Positions 4,360 through 11,700 of a stretch of 23,837 nt of DNA are shown piece after piece (within the stretch, counting starts at the first letter, position 1; each line of letters starts with the position of its first letter). The notes under the pieces were generated by a model, which had not been told where the DNA came from, did no database searches, and was given only the letters and a program-made list of their open reading frames with translations. Origin of the DNA: a virus; the IMG/VR virus record IMGVR_UViG_3300035670_001245, positions 1 through 23,837 of that record; one strand, given 5' to 3'. The translations under genes and the position numbers were made by a program.

Positions 4360-4755
4360 ATGGCAGCTTTATCAGACTACGCAGAGAATCTGGTGCTCAA
4401 CTGGTTAATGACCACTGGTTCTGCTACAAGACCAACAGCATGGTATGTATCATTACATACAGGTTCACCTAACGATGCAGACGATGGTGCAAATGAAATT
4501 TCAGGTAATGGTTATTCACGTCAAGCATTAACAGTAGATACAGCATCAGGTACAGGTGGTACAACATCTAATAATGCTAACGTAACTTTCACTGCAAGTG
4601 GAGGCGACTGGGGCACAATTTCTCACATAGGTATCTATGATGCTTCTACATCAGGTAACTTATTATGGCATGGTTCTATGACAGCATCTAAAACGATTGC
4701 TGATGGAGATACATTACAGTTTAACACTGGCAACATTGACCTTACAATAGCGTAA
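4360..4755 (+). CDS. Phage tail-fibre-family virion protein (131 aa)
   Basis: This compact beta-rich protein of 131 aa fits a family often annotated as phage tail fibre or minor tail protein. The pattern seen includes an N-terminal helix (ALSDYAENLVLNWLMTTG), then WYVSLHTGSPND, GNGYSRQALTVD, WGTISHIGIYDA and GNLLWHGSMTASKTIADGD. The family pattern is 'W-Y-V-x-L-H/F-T-x-P', 'Y-x-R-Q' and 'H-x-G-I-Y-D-A', all present. It is probably part of the adsorption apparatus, next to other fibre genes. The start has GAGGAG nine bases upstream. Whether it sits on the tail or on the capsid cannot be told from sequence. Confidence 0.65.
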   Translation: MAALSDYAENLVLNWLMTTGSATRPTAWYVSLHTGSPNDADDGANEISGNGYSRQALTVDTASGTGGTTSNNANVTFTASGGDWGTISHIGIYDASTSGNLLWHGSMTASKTIADGDTLQFNTGNIDLTIA

Positions 4756-4765
4756 GGGAACTTAA

Positions 4766-5440
4766 ATGGCAGAAGGCTATCGAATAACGGAGGTCAGTGA
4801 TTTTCGGATCACTGAAGATGGTCTCTCTCGGTCTACTGAAGGTTTTAATGAGGGAGAGGTTTCCCTATCAGCTTCAGGGAGTGTAGCTAGTGTAGGTTCT
4901 TTAACCACACATGCAGATGCAAGTTTAAGTACACAAGGCTCCATGCTCAATGCAGGAGTAGGTGTCTTATTTGGAGTAGCAGCAGTTAATGCAACAGGTA
5001 GCGTAACAGCACTACCTTTAATTACACAGTTAGCAAGTTCTGCTTTAAATGCTACAGGTACTACAACTTCTGATGGTATAAGAATACGATACGGAGTATC
5101 AGCTTTATCATCAGCAGGATCTTTATCAAGTGCAGCATTAAAGATTTTATATGGAGTTGTTGAAGGAGGAAGTACTGAAGTATTTAGAATTACCGAAGCA
5201 GGTGATTCAAGAGTACTTGAAAATGGTACTGATGTAAGAACAAGTATACAAGCTGAAGGTAACATTATAGCAGCTACTTTAATTGGTGAAGGTGATAAAA
5301 CATTATTCTCATCTGAACCTTACTACAAAGATGCAGGAACTTGGAAAGACTTTATTCCTTATGTTAAATGGAATGGGGCTTGGACTGGTAATATTAGAAT
5401 TTATAAACACACTAACGGAGCTTGGAAAAGGAGTTATTAA
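4766..5440 (+). CDS. Repeat-containing virion appendage protein (224 aa)
   Basis: The ends carry related Arg-Ile-Thr-Glu units: YRITEVSDFRITEDG at residues 5-19 and FRITEAGDSRVLENG at about 141-155. Between them lie Ala/Ser/Gly/Leu-rich repeats such as VNATGSVTA, ALNATGTTTS and ALSSAGSLSS, spaced about 20-30 residues, which suggests a stacked beta structure. The C-terminus (GTWKDFIPYVKWNGAW...YKHTNGAWKRSY) is a terminal module often seen on phage fibre or decoration proteins. There are no catalytic motifs and no membrane segment. It stands between two fibre genes, with AGGGAA before the start. Virion surface role inferred from context and composition. Confidence 0.6.
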   Translation: MAEGYRITEVSDFRITEDGLSRSTEGFNEGEVSLSASGSVASVGSLTTHADASLSTQGSMLNAGVGVLFGVAAVNATGSVTALPLITQLASSALNATGTTTSDGIRIRYGVSALSSAGSLSSAALKILYGVVEGGSTEVFRITEAGDSRVLENGTDVRTSIQAEGNIIAATLIGEGDKTLFSSEPYYKDAGTWKDFIPYVKWNGAWTGNIRIYKHTNGAWKRSY

Positions 5441-5443
5441 AAG

Positions 5444-6457
5444 ATGGCAAACATTAAAATCTCAGACTTAACAGCAGCAGCCTCAGCAGCAGATGCTAAT
5501 GAGTTTGAAATAAACGAAGCAGGTACCAGTAAGAAAGTTACTGGATCACAAATTAAAGCATACGTCAATTCTGCAGACGGAGCACTGGCATCTAAGAATA
5601 CAGTAGCTACAGCAGATATTGATAATGATGCAGTAACTACAGCTAAAATATTAGATGGAAATGTTACTACAGCTAAATTAGCTGCTGATGCAGTTGATGG
5701 TACTAAGATTGCAGATGATGCTATCGGTAATGAGCATATAGCAGCAGGTGCTGTAGGTACTACAGAATTAGCAAATGCATCTGTAACTGTTGGTAAAATC
5801 TCTGCAACAGGTACGGCTTCAGCAAATACTTACTTAGCAGGAGATGGTTCTTGGGGAGCTATTGCAGCAGGAGCAACATTAAGATCACAAATCTTTACAG
5901 CACCAGGAACTTGGACTAGACCTGCTAATACTAATAGAGCTAAAGTAACTGTTATTGGAGGTGGAGGAAGTATAAATCAACCTAGTTACCCAGGACCTGG
6001 TAATCCTGGTGGAACTTCTTCATTCGGTAGTTTAGCATCAGCAACGGGGGGAGGATATTCATCTGTACCTAACGCACCTACTGTTTATGGGGCTTCTGGT
6101 AATGGAACAGTATCTTCAGGTACTTTAATTTATGGTGGTGCAGTTGATGGTGAAATACCTGGACCACTTAGAAATACTATAGGTGTACATAATGGAATGA
6201 TGGCTATAAATGGTGTTGTTGGACATTTAAGAGGTGCTAATTTTAATGCTACTAATTACAGTGTTAATGGAGGAATGATGGCAGGAGTTGGAGCATCTAA
6301 TGGTATTTCTGCAGGCTTTGGTGGTGTAGCTATTGGAGATGTTCCTGTTAGCAATCCTCAAGCTATTACTATTGGAGCAGCAGGAAATGGTCCTGGTCCT
6401 AATAGAAGCGTAGCAGGTAGTAGTGCGGGTGTTGTTGTTGTGGAATGGGTAGAATAA
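5444..6457 (+). CDS. Tail fibre with glycine-rich receptor-binding tip (337 aa)
   Basis: The N-terminus (KISDLTAAASAADANEFEINEAGTS) is typical of short phage fibre proteins. Residues about 45-125 are a shaft of roughly 10-residue repeats built on D-A-V-T-T-A-K-I / N-V-T-T-A-K-L / D-A-V-D-G-T-K-I. The segment FTAPGTWTRPAN...KVTVIGGGG (about 146-175) is the start of a glycine-rich adhesin-type domain. It continues to the C-terminus with many Gly and Pro-Gly motifs (PGPGNPGG, IPGPLRN, GPGPNRS). Such tips bind host surface receptors and evolve quickly. Three 2OG-Fe(II) oxygenase domains follow one gene later, so modification of this Gly/Pro-rich tip is a conceivable link (inference). Confidence 0.75.
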   Translation: MANIKISDLTAAASAADANEFEINEAGTSKKVTGSQIKAYVNSADGALASKNTVATADIDNDAVTTAKILDGNVTTAKLAADAVDGTKIADDAIGNEHIAAGAVGTTELANASVTVGKISATGTASANTYLAGDGSWGAIAAGATLRSQIFTAPGTWTRPANTNRAKVTVIGGGGSINQPSYPGPGNPGGTSSFGSLASATGGGYSSVPNAPTVYGASGNGTVSSGTLIYGGAVDGEIPGPLRNTIGVHNGMMAINGVVGHLRGANFNATNYSVNGGMMAGVGASNGISAGFGGVAIGDVPVSNPQAITIGAAGNGPGPNRSVAGSSAGVVVVEWVE

Positions 6458-6479
6458 AATAATTAACGGAGAAATTTAG

Positions 6480-6752
6480 ATGACAAAAAAAGCTTTAATA
6501 AATCCAGGACAAACACAAATTTATTATACTTCTGGATGGGAATTAGTAGATGGGGAATATAAACCAATTACTACTGATATTCAAAATGGTCAAAGAGTAG
6601 CTGAAGTAGTTGAGTTAGGATCAGAATTCGAAGTAGCAGCTCCTTTATATTGGAAAGATTGTGCTGATAATGTTAAAGCAGACATGTATTATTTAGATAC
6701 TACTACTGATACAATTACTGCAGTACCTGAAAGTGCACCATATCCAGGATAA
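6480..6752 (+). CDS. Small protein linked to the tail fibre, unknown (90 aa)
   Basis: The soluble, acidic protein begins MTKKALINPGQTQIYYTSGW and ends in YYLDTTTDTITAVPESAPYPG. It looks beta-rich and lacks catalytic motifs. Its position right after the receptor-binding fibre and before the oxygenases fits a fibre chaperone or a minor fibre component, but this is inference from order only. The start has GGAG eight bases upstream. Confidence 0.55.
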   Translation: MTKKALINPGQTQIYYTSGWELVDGEYKPITTDIQNGQRVAEVVELGSEFEVAAPLYWKDCADNVKADMYYLDTTTDTITAVPESAPYPG

Positions 6753-6774
6753 TTAATATAAAGAAAGGATAATC

Positions 6775-7887
6775 GTGACAAACGATTTTGATAAAAATGG
6801 ATACGTCCATTTAAAAGAGTTTTTAGATTTAGATAATTGTAAAGAACTTACTAAAGAGTTAAACAAATATATAGAAGAGGGTAAAACAAATAAAGATCCT
6901 CAATGTCCTATATCAGAAGCAATTCATGGCACAGTTACATTTGATAAACTACTAGAAGATTTATTACCTCACTTTGAAAAACATTGTGGTAAAAGATTAT
7001 ACCCTACTTATTCTTATGCTAGACTTTATAAACCTGGTGAAGAACTAAAGAAACATACTGATAGACCTGCCTGTGAAATATCAGCAACAATAACATTAGG
7101 TTTTGAGGGCGATGTATGGTCTATTTATATGGCAGGTAATAAAATAGATATGCAAGTAGGTGATGCTGTATTGTATCGTGGTATGGATGTTGAGCATTGG
7201 CGAGAAAAATATACTGAAGGTAAATGGCAGGCTCAAGTATTTCTACACTATGTAGATGCAGATGGACCTCATGCAGATCAAAAGTATGATGGTAGAAAAT
7301 GTTTAGGAATAGATAAAAATAATCATAATATAGAAAATAAATGTTTACAAGATTATGCTCTATTTGAAAATCATATATCGGATATATTATGTGATATGTT
7401 AATTGATAAATGTACTAAAGATAATATAGATAAAATGCCCCCTTATATAGGAAATGGAGATACTACAAATATTAACTTAAATGTTAGAAATACGGAGCGA
7501 GTGAGATTATCTTTTAATCAAGGAATAGGAGCTACATTAACTGCAACTGCATTAAATGCTAACCACTATTGGTGGAAATATCATATTACTCACTCAAACC
7601 AATCAGAATTTTTAATATATAAACCAGAAGGGCACTATAAAGCCCATGTAGATACTTTTCATTCTCATAGTAATGACATAAGAAAATTAACAGCTCTTGC
7701 TTTCCTTAATGATGATTATGAAGGAGGTAAGTTTTGGATTAACCCTAATGGTAATGTAGTTTACCCAGTACAGAAAAAAGGAACTGTATTAGTATTTCCT
7801 AGTTATATGGTTCATGGTGTTGAGCCAGTGACAAAAGGTGTAAGATATAGTGTAGTAACATGGTTAGAAGGACCCTACTTTAAATAA
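6775..7887 (+). CDS. Tandem two-domain 2OG-Fe(II) oxygenase (370 aa)
   Basis: Two double-stranded beta-helix dioxygenase domains lie in one chain. Domain 1 (about 1-180) has the iron motif H94-x-D96 (KKHTDRP) and a distal His at 141 (VEHWREKY). Domain 2 (about 190-370) has H291-x-D293 (YKAHVDTFH), the distal H348 in FPSYMVHGVEPV, and R357, which fits the arginine that binds the 2-oxoglutarate C5 carboxylate. Domain 2 resembles the prolyl-4-hydroxylase-like group common in aquatic phages. Family enzymes use Fe(II), O2 and 2-oxoglutarate to hydroxylate proteins, nucleic acids or small molecules; the substrate here is unknown. It starts with GTG at 6775, backed by AGAAAGGA. Placement behind the fibre genes suggests modification of a virion protein (inference). 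Confidence 0.85.
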   Translation: MTNDFDKNGYVHLKEFLDLDNCKELTKELNKYIEEGKTNKDPQCPISEAIHGTVTFDKLLEDLLPHFEKHCGKRLYPTYSYARLYKPGEELKKHTDRPACEISATITLGFEGDVWSIYMAGNKIDMQVGDAVLYRGMDVEHWREKYTEGKWQAQVFLHYVDADGPHADQKYDGRKCLGIDKNNHNIENKCLQDYALFENHISDILCDMLIDKCTKDNIDKMPPYIGNGDTTNINLNVRNTERVRLSFNQGIGATLTATALNANHYWWKYHITHSNQSEFLIYKPEGHYKAHVDTFHSHSNDIRKLTALAFLNDDYEGGKFWINPNGNVVYPVQKKGTVLVFPSYMVHGVEPVTKGVRYSVVTWLEGPYFK

Positions 7888-7895
7888 GGATAAAT

Positions 7896-8462
7896 ATGAT
7901 AGATAAATGTATTGGTTTGTTTCCAAAAGTTTTTAATGATGATTTTTGTAAGTTAGTAATAGAAGCTTTTAATAAAAATGAAGCTTTAGGTTTTGCAAAG
8001 AATAGATTAGAAAGAGAGAATGTAAATTCTAATTATAAAGATGATACCTCAACATTTATTACAGAACTAACTAATCAATCTTTTACTCAAGAACTTAGTA
8101 ATGAGTTTCATAAAGTACTGCAAAAAAGCTTAAATGAGTATGCTAATAAGTATAGTGTACTAAAAGAGGGAGACCCTTTATTTGTTAGAACTATAAAACT
8201 ACAAAAAACAAAACCTGGACAAGGATATCATATTTGGCACTATGAACATTGTTCACTAGATCGAGATAGAGTTTTAGCATGGACTGCTTATATGAATGAT
8301 GACTTTGAGGCAGGTGAAACAGAGTTTCTTTATCAACAATACAGATACAAACCTAAAAAAGGAGATCTTATGATTTTTCCTGCAGGGTTTACACATACAC
8401 ATAGAGGGAACCCACCCATAGGTGGAGACAAATATATTATAACAGGATGGATAGAATTTTAA
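7896..8462 (+). CDS. 2OG-Fe(II) oxygenase, single domain (188 aa)
   Basis: This third dioxygenase domain follows the tandem enzyme by eight bases with AAGGAT as ribosome site. The iron motif is H115-x-E117 (YHIWHYEH, with Glu in place of the usual Asp). The distal part reads KKGDLMIFPAGFTHTHRGNPP, with H167 or H169 as the third ligand. K179 sits where Arg often binds 2-oxoglutarate (GGDKYIITGW). The 'FTHTHRGNPP...KYIITGW' ending is typical of a phage and cyanophage oxygenase group. The Glu ligand and Lys may indicate altered activity, or may simply be the norm for this subfamily. It is probably cotranscribed with the tandem oxygenase. The substrate is unknown. Confidence 0.8.
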   Translation: MIDKCIGLFPKVFNDDFCKLVIEAFNKNEALGFAKNRLERENVNSNYKDDTSTFITELTNQSFTQELSNEFHKVLQKSLNEYANKYSVLKEGDPLFVRTIKLQKTKPGQGYHIWHYEHCSLDRDRVLAWTAYMNDDFEAGETEFLYQQYRYKPKKGDLMIFPAGFTHTHRGNPPIGGDKYIITGWIEF

Positions 8463-8463
8463 T

Positions 8464-9057
8464 ATGACAACTCCAAAAGAAGTAGAACAACGACTAAACT
8501 CACATGAAGAACTGTGTGCCGAAAGGTACGCTAATATCCATGCTCGTATAGACAAAATAGAAGCTGTTCTTAATAAACTTCTTTGGACTATCATTATAGG
8601 ATTTGGTAGTATTGTTGTATCTACTATTATTATCAATAAAGCAGAAGCAGCAGAAACAACAATAAATTATAAGGGTCAACCAGTCCCCTCTGCGATGGCA
8701 CCTTCGATGTCTGCTTTCTCTCAAGATGTTTGTGCTGTACCTGCCTCAGGTGGTATTAATACAGGTGTATTTGCTGTGTCAGGTGGAACTGTTCTCACAG
8801 ATGATAACTGTGTACGGATTAAACTAGCAAAAACTCTTAATGATCTAGGTCTTAAGGTTAGTGCTGTATCAGTGCTCTGTGAGGACATTAAAGTATGGAA
8901 TGCTATGGAAATGTCTGGAAGCCCCTGTCCTGTGGGAGGAGCCCTAGGATCAGCAGCAAGAGCTGCTTGGTATGAACTATATCCTGAAAGGTTTACAAAG
9001 CTATATGGTAAAGATTTTACGCTTCCTACTTATACTAAACCTCTTAACTTGGAGTAA
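8464..9057 (+). CDS. Membrane-anchored protein of the lysis/envelope module (197 aa)
   Basis: Residues 1-38 form an amphipathic coiled-coil-like helix (RLNSHEELCAERYANIHARI). One membrane segment follows at about 39-57 (LLWTIIIGFGSIVVSTIII), then NKAEAAET, which could also be a signal-peptidase site. The remaining 135 residues contain four Cys (in FSQDVCAV, DDNCVRI, SVLCEDI and GSPCPV), as expected for an oxidising periplasm. The N-terminal layout recalls XhlA-type small phage membrane proteins. The C-terminal domain resembles no enzyme I know and contains no muramidase motif. Its 3' end encodes the next gene's signal peptide in another frame. A role in holin function or in the cell envelope is inferred from its neighbours. 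Confidence 0.6.
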   Translation: MTTPKEVEQRLNSHEELCAERYANIHARIDKIEAVLNKLLWTIIIGFGSIVVSTIIINKAEAAETTINYKGQPVPSAMAPSMSAFSQDVCAVPASGGINTGVFAVSGGTVLTDDNCVRIKLAKTLNDLGLKVSAVSVLCEDIKVWNAMEMSGSPCPVGGALGSAARAAWYELYPERFTKLYGKDFTLPTYTKPLNLE

Positions 9058-10036
9058 TGCTTATGCTTGGTACTGTACATACACACCTGATCAAAATGGT
9101 TTCATGGTTGAAGACTCGTTGGTCTGCGTTGGTATCGAACCCTCAGTTGCCATTATGGACTACTGGTGTGTCTCGTATCAACCAAATGATCCTATCTGTC
9201 AAAACTACAGTAGGTGCGTGGACCAAACAGAGCAAAGAACAACTGCTTGCACAGAGCCTTTCACTACTGGTTTCGTTAATGAAAGTCGTTTCTATTCTTG
9301 TAATATTGACAGTTGGAGTGCTTGGACTGTTAGTTCGTCTCATTGTGAACCTTTACCACCTACTTGTGTCGAAAGTCAAGAGGAACAAACAATAGCATGT
9401 CAGGATGGTTACACAGGGTCTATAACACAATCAAGATCGACAACTTGCTCGACTCCTTATTCAGACCCAATGACTGGTCCTTGGATTACAAGCTCCAATT
9501 CGTGTACCCTAAAAGCAACAGATCCTACAAGCATAGAGAGTCCATTGAATCCTGCAAGCCCATTGAGTCTAGATCAACCAGACCCAGTTGGGATTACTTC
9601 AGAACCTGTGGATATGAATCCAGTTCCAATGAACAATCCAGTGGAACAAGAAATGGCGATTCCTCAAGTACAGGAAAAACCAACAGAGACAAATACAACG
9701 AAGCCTTCGACATCAAGCTCTACGGAGACGAAGGAAGACAAGCAAGAGGCAAAACAAGAACAGAAGATAAAGACAAAGGAAAACGAGACAGTCGTTCCTG
9801 GGTTTGGGATTGCTATTGATTTTGCATTGATAGAGCAGCCACAAGGCTACTATCAAGAACAATTAACTAACCTTTTAGACTTAGAACAGGAACAGAACTA
9901 TGCCAGAGAACAAAACCTTCTCCTTGACCTTATCTCCCCAAATGGTATTGGGCTTAATCTTAACGATTCTGCCAATAATAGGTGGAGGAGCTTATTACAC
10001 GATAACCCTTTACAATCAGATGCTTTCGGTAATTGA
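9005..10036 (+). CDS. Secreted Cys-rich protein with tandem repeats (343 aa)
   Basis: The start at 9005 gives a classic signal peptide (MVKILRFLLILNLLTWSNAYA, cleavage after AYA). A longer frame from 8972 is possible but has a poor leader. The mature N-terminal part has many Cys. Two tandem repeats follow, CVDQTEQRTTACTEPF...SRFYSC...SSSHC and CVESQEEQTIACQDGY...SRSTTC...SSNSC, a thrombospondin-like spacing of Cys with W/S motifs. Residues about 185-270 are a Pro/Ser/Thr/Glu/Lys linker, and the C-terminal part is Gln/Leu-rich. It overlaps the preceding gene by 53 bases and the next by 137. Acting in the periplasm or at the outer membrane, it could aid lysis or block superinfection. The family is not identified. 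Confidence 0.65.
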   Translation: MVKILRFLLILNLLTWSNAYAWYCTYTPDQNGFMVEDSLVCVGIEPSVAIMDYWCVSYQPNDPICQNYSRCVDQTEQRTTACTEPFTTGFVNESRFYSCNIDSWSAWTVSSSHCEPLPPTCVESQEEQTIACQDGYTGSITQSRSTTCSTPYSDPMTGPWITSSNSCTLKATDPTSIESPLNPASPLSLDQPDPVGITSEPVDMNPVPMNNPVEQEMAIPQVQEKPTETNTTKPSTSSSTETKEDKQEAKQEQKIKTKENETVVPGFGIAIDFALIEQPQGYYQEQLTNLLDLEQEQNYAREQNLLLDLISPNGIGLNLNDSANNRWRSLLHDNPLQSDAFGN

Positions 10037-10313
10037 AGAGTTTGATAGTTCTAAGATAGAAGCTTTAGAGCATCAGATGAAGACACAACAAGAACGCTAT
10101 ATGGAGTTAATGCAGACAAATGTTAAGTTACAAGACAAGGCAAGCGATGCTTTTGTGTTGGCTAAAGAAACAGCAGCAATCGCAAAAGGAAGCCAAAGAG
10201 AAGTTGAAGCAAGTTTAAACGCTATGCGTAATGAAGTAAGAGCTGAACTCGAAACAGTCAATGCTAAGATGAAAGCATTACAAACAGCAACAACAAACCC
10301 ACTAGGAAGGTAA
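9900..10313 (+). CDS. Spanin-like coiled-coil membrane protein (137 aa)
   Basis: One membrane segment lies at residues about 14-36 (MVLGLILTILPIIGGGAYYTI). A long Ala/Glu/Gln/Lys-rich coiled coil follows (about 45-130, including KIEALEHQMKTQQERYMEL and REVEASLNAMRNEVRAEL). An N-terminal inner-membrane anchor with a coiled-coil periplasmic domain is the plan of an inner-membrane spanin (Rz type), and the neighbours are a holin-like protein and a lysozyme. No lipoprotein partner (o-spanin) with a lipobox is seen in the overlapping frames. The first 137 bases overlap the end of the preceding gene in another frame, as spanin genes often do. AGGAA lies nine bases before the ATG. Confidence 0.6.
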   Translation: MPENKTFSLTLSPQMVLGLILTILPIIGGGAYYTITLYNQMLSVIEEFDSSKIEALEHQMKTQQERYMELMQTNVKLQDKASDAFVLAKETAAIAKGSQREVEASLNAMRNEVRAELETVNAKMKALQTATTNPLGR

Positions 10314-10315
10314 CA

Positions 10316-10804
10316 ATGTTAAGTATACTATCAGGAATATTAGGATTCGCTACATCAGGTTTACCAAGTGTATTAGACTTCTTTAAGAATAAAGCAGATC
10401 AAAAGCATGAACGTGAGATGGCATCTTTACAAACAGAGCGTGAATTAGCTCTAGCTGAAAAAGGCTTTGCATCTCAAGCAAGAATAGAAGAAGTAAGAAC
10501 AGATCAAATAGAAATGCAAACCTATGCTCAAGAAAGAGTAGCATTATATGATCATGATAAGAAACTACAAGAAGGTGCTAGTGGTTGGGTTAAGAATCTA
10601 AGTGCTTCTGTAAGACCTGTTGTGACCTATATGTTTGTATTCTTATTATTGTTTACAGATGTAGCAGGTATGATATGGGCTATTAAAACAGGTGTTGACT
10701 TTGAAACAGCATTAACATTAATATTCTCAGATGAAGAGATGGCAATCGTAGCTTCTATCATAGGCTTCTGGTTTGGATCTAGACACTGGGATAAGAAGAA
10801 GTGA
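10316..10804 (+). CDS. 3TM-type holin-like protein (162 aa)
   Basis: The protein begins with a hydrophobic segment (LSILSGILGFATSGLPSVL). A long charged helix follows (25-90, QKHEREMASLQTERELALAEK), then two membrane segments, VVTYMFVFLLLFTDVAGMIWAI (102-123) and MAIVASIIGFWFGSRHW (142-158). The end '(S)VRPVVTYMFV...[15 protein letters not shown]' closely fits the 'holin of 3TMs' family linked to phage and gene-transfer-agent release. It would sit in the inner membrane and time lysis by releasing the lysozyme, whose gene overlaps its stop codon by three bases. AGGAAGG precedes the ATG. Confidence 0.8.
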   Translation: MLSILSGILGFATSGLPSVLDFFKNKADQKHEREMASLQTERELALAEKGFASQARIEEVRTDQIEMQTYAQERVALYDHDKKLQEGASGWVKNLSASVRPVVTYMFVFLLLFTDVAGMIWAIKTGVDFETALTLIFSDEEMAIVASIIGFWFGSRHWDKKK

Positions 10805-11286
10805 TCACAGGTGAACTTGGGATCAAACTTATTAAGCAATTTGAAGGCTGTCATTTCAATCCTTATCTTTGTCCTGCTTTACTTTGGACTGTGGGGTATG
10901 GTCACGTTCTCTATCCTGAACAGGCTACCCTCCCTTTAGCAAGACGAAAGGAAATAAGACTTGATCCAAAAGATAACAGAGTATGGAGCCAAGAGGAGGT
11001 TGATGATTTACTTAAGAAAGATCTTAAGAGATTTGAGTTGGGAGTTTCTCGTTATATCACTGTTCCTCTTAAGCAGTGTGAATTTGATGCACTTGTATCA
11101 TTTGCATTTAACCTAGGAAATGGAACTTTACAAAGAAGTAGTATTCGTTCTAAGTTAAATCGAGGAGAGAAAGAAGAAGCGATGGACACTCTTCTAAAGT
11201 ATTGTAGAGCAGGTGGTAAAGTCCTACGAGGATTAGAAAGAAGACGAGCAGCAGAAGTTAATTTGTTTTTCATGGAGAGTAAATAA
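10801..11286 (+). CDS. Endolysin, GH24 lysozyme
   Basis: This muramidase cleaves the beta-1,4 bond between N-acetylmuramic acid and N-acetylglucosamine in peptidoglycan. The catalytic layout is E15, C24 and T30 ([24 protein letters not shown]), with spacings of 9 and 6 residues exactly as E11, D20 and T26 of T4 lysozyme. Cys in place of Asp occurs in the P22-like branch. The '[23 protein letters not shown]' and '[22 protein letters not shown]' blocks are also typical, and 161 aa is normal length. It starts with GTG at 10801, overlapping the holin stop. There is no export signal, so release depends on the holin. The stop overlaps the next start (TAATG). Confidence 0.92.
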   Translation: MITGELGIKLIKQFEGCHFNPYLCPALLWTVGYGHVLYPEQATLPLARRKEIRLDPKDNRVWSQEEVDDLLKKDLKRFELGVSRYITVPLKQCEFDALVSFAFNLGNGTLQRSSIRSKLNRGEKEEAMDTLLKYCRAGGKVLRGLERRRAAEVNLFFMESK

Positions 11287-11420
11287 TGCCACTAAAGAAA
11301 GGTAAGTCACAAAAGGTTATCTCTGAAAATATTCGTAAAGAGATGAAATCAGGTAAACCACAGAAGCAAGCTATTGCTATTGCATTAAGCAAAGCAGGTA
11401 AATCTAAGAAGAAGAAGTAA
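11286..11420 (+). CDS. DUF6496-like small basic protein (44 aa)
   Basis: The ATG at 11286 overlaps the lysozyme stop as TAATG. The product begins [20 protein letters not shown] and continues [23 protein letters not shown]. The 'MPLKKG-S-K-I--NI-KE---GKP-KQA-AIAL--AGKSK' pattern is that of a small phage and bacterial family of unknown function (DUF6496, by memory of its pattern). It is very basic with one central helix, so nucleic-acid binding is plausible. It lies just ahead of a set of similarly small basic genes before the terminase, which could serve packaging or be DNA-associated virion components (inference). Confidence 0.75.
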   Translation: MPLKKGKSQKVISENIRKEMKSGKPQKQAIAIALSKAGKSKKKK

Positions 11421-11421
11421 T

Positions 11422-11700
11422 ATGGCTAAAGATCCTAGACTAGAAAGAGCAGGAGTATCAGGTTATAACAAACCTAAACGTACACCAGGTCATCCTACTA
11501 AGTCACATGTTGTTGTTGCTAAGTCAGGAGATCAAGTAAAACTTATACGTTTTGGTCAACAAGGCAAACAAGGAGCAGGAGCTAATCCTAAGACTGCTTC
11601 TGAGAAAGCAAGACAAAAGTCATTTAAAGCTCGTCATGCTAAGAATATAGCTAGAGGTAAGATGTCAGCAGCATACTGGGCTGACAAAGTTAAATGGTAG
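11422..11700 (+). CDS. Conserved basic phage protein, unknown (92 aa)
   Basis: The strongly basic protein contains GDQVKLIRFGQQGKQGAGANPK and KARQKSFKARHAKNIARGKM, ending MSAAYWADKVKW. This block is highly characteristic of a small protein found in many aquatic phages, with no assigned function that I know. Its basic C-terminal half suggests contact with DNA or RNA. It starts one base after the preceding stop and overlaps the next gene by seven bases, so the four small genes before the terminase are probably translated as a unit. Confidence 0.75.
   Translation: MAKDPRLERAGVSGYNKPKRTPGHPTKSHVVVAKSGDQVKLIRFGQQGKQGAGANPKTASEKARQKSFKARHAKNIARGKMSAAYWADKVKW

Noticed and set aside
4777-5265. Open frame of 162 aa on the minus strand
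   Set aside because: It lies wholly inside the repeat-containing virion gene on the other strand, has no ribosome site, and its composition is that of an antisense shadow.
8972-9004. Upstream start at 8972 for the secreted Cys-rich protein
   Set aside because: It would add 11 residues before a signal peptide and has no ribosome site. The start at 9005 gives a standard signal peptide, though its own ribosome site is distant.
9057-9819. Two plus-strand frames (9057-9395 and 9364-9819) within the Cys-rich gene
   Set aside because: Both overlap the 343-aa frame, which has a signal peptide, Cys repeats and coherent domains. The alternatives have odd composition and no ribosome sites.
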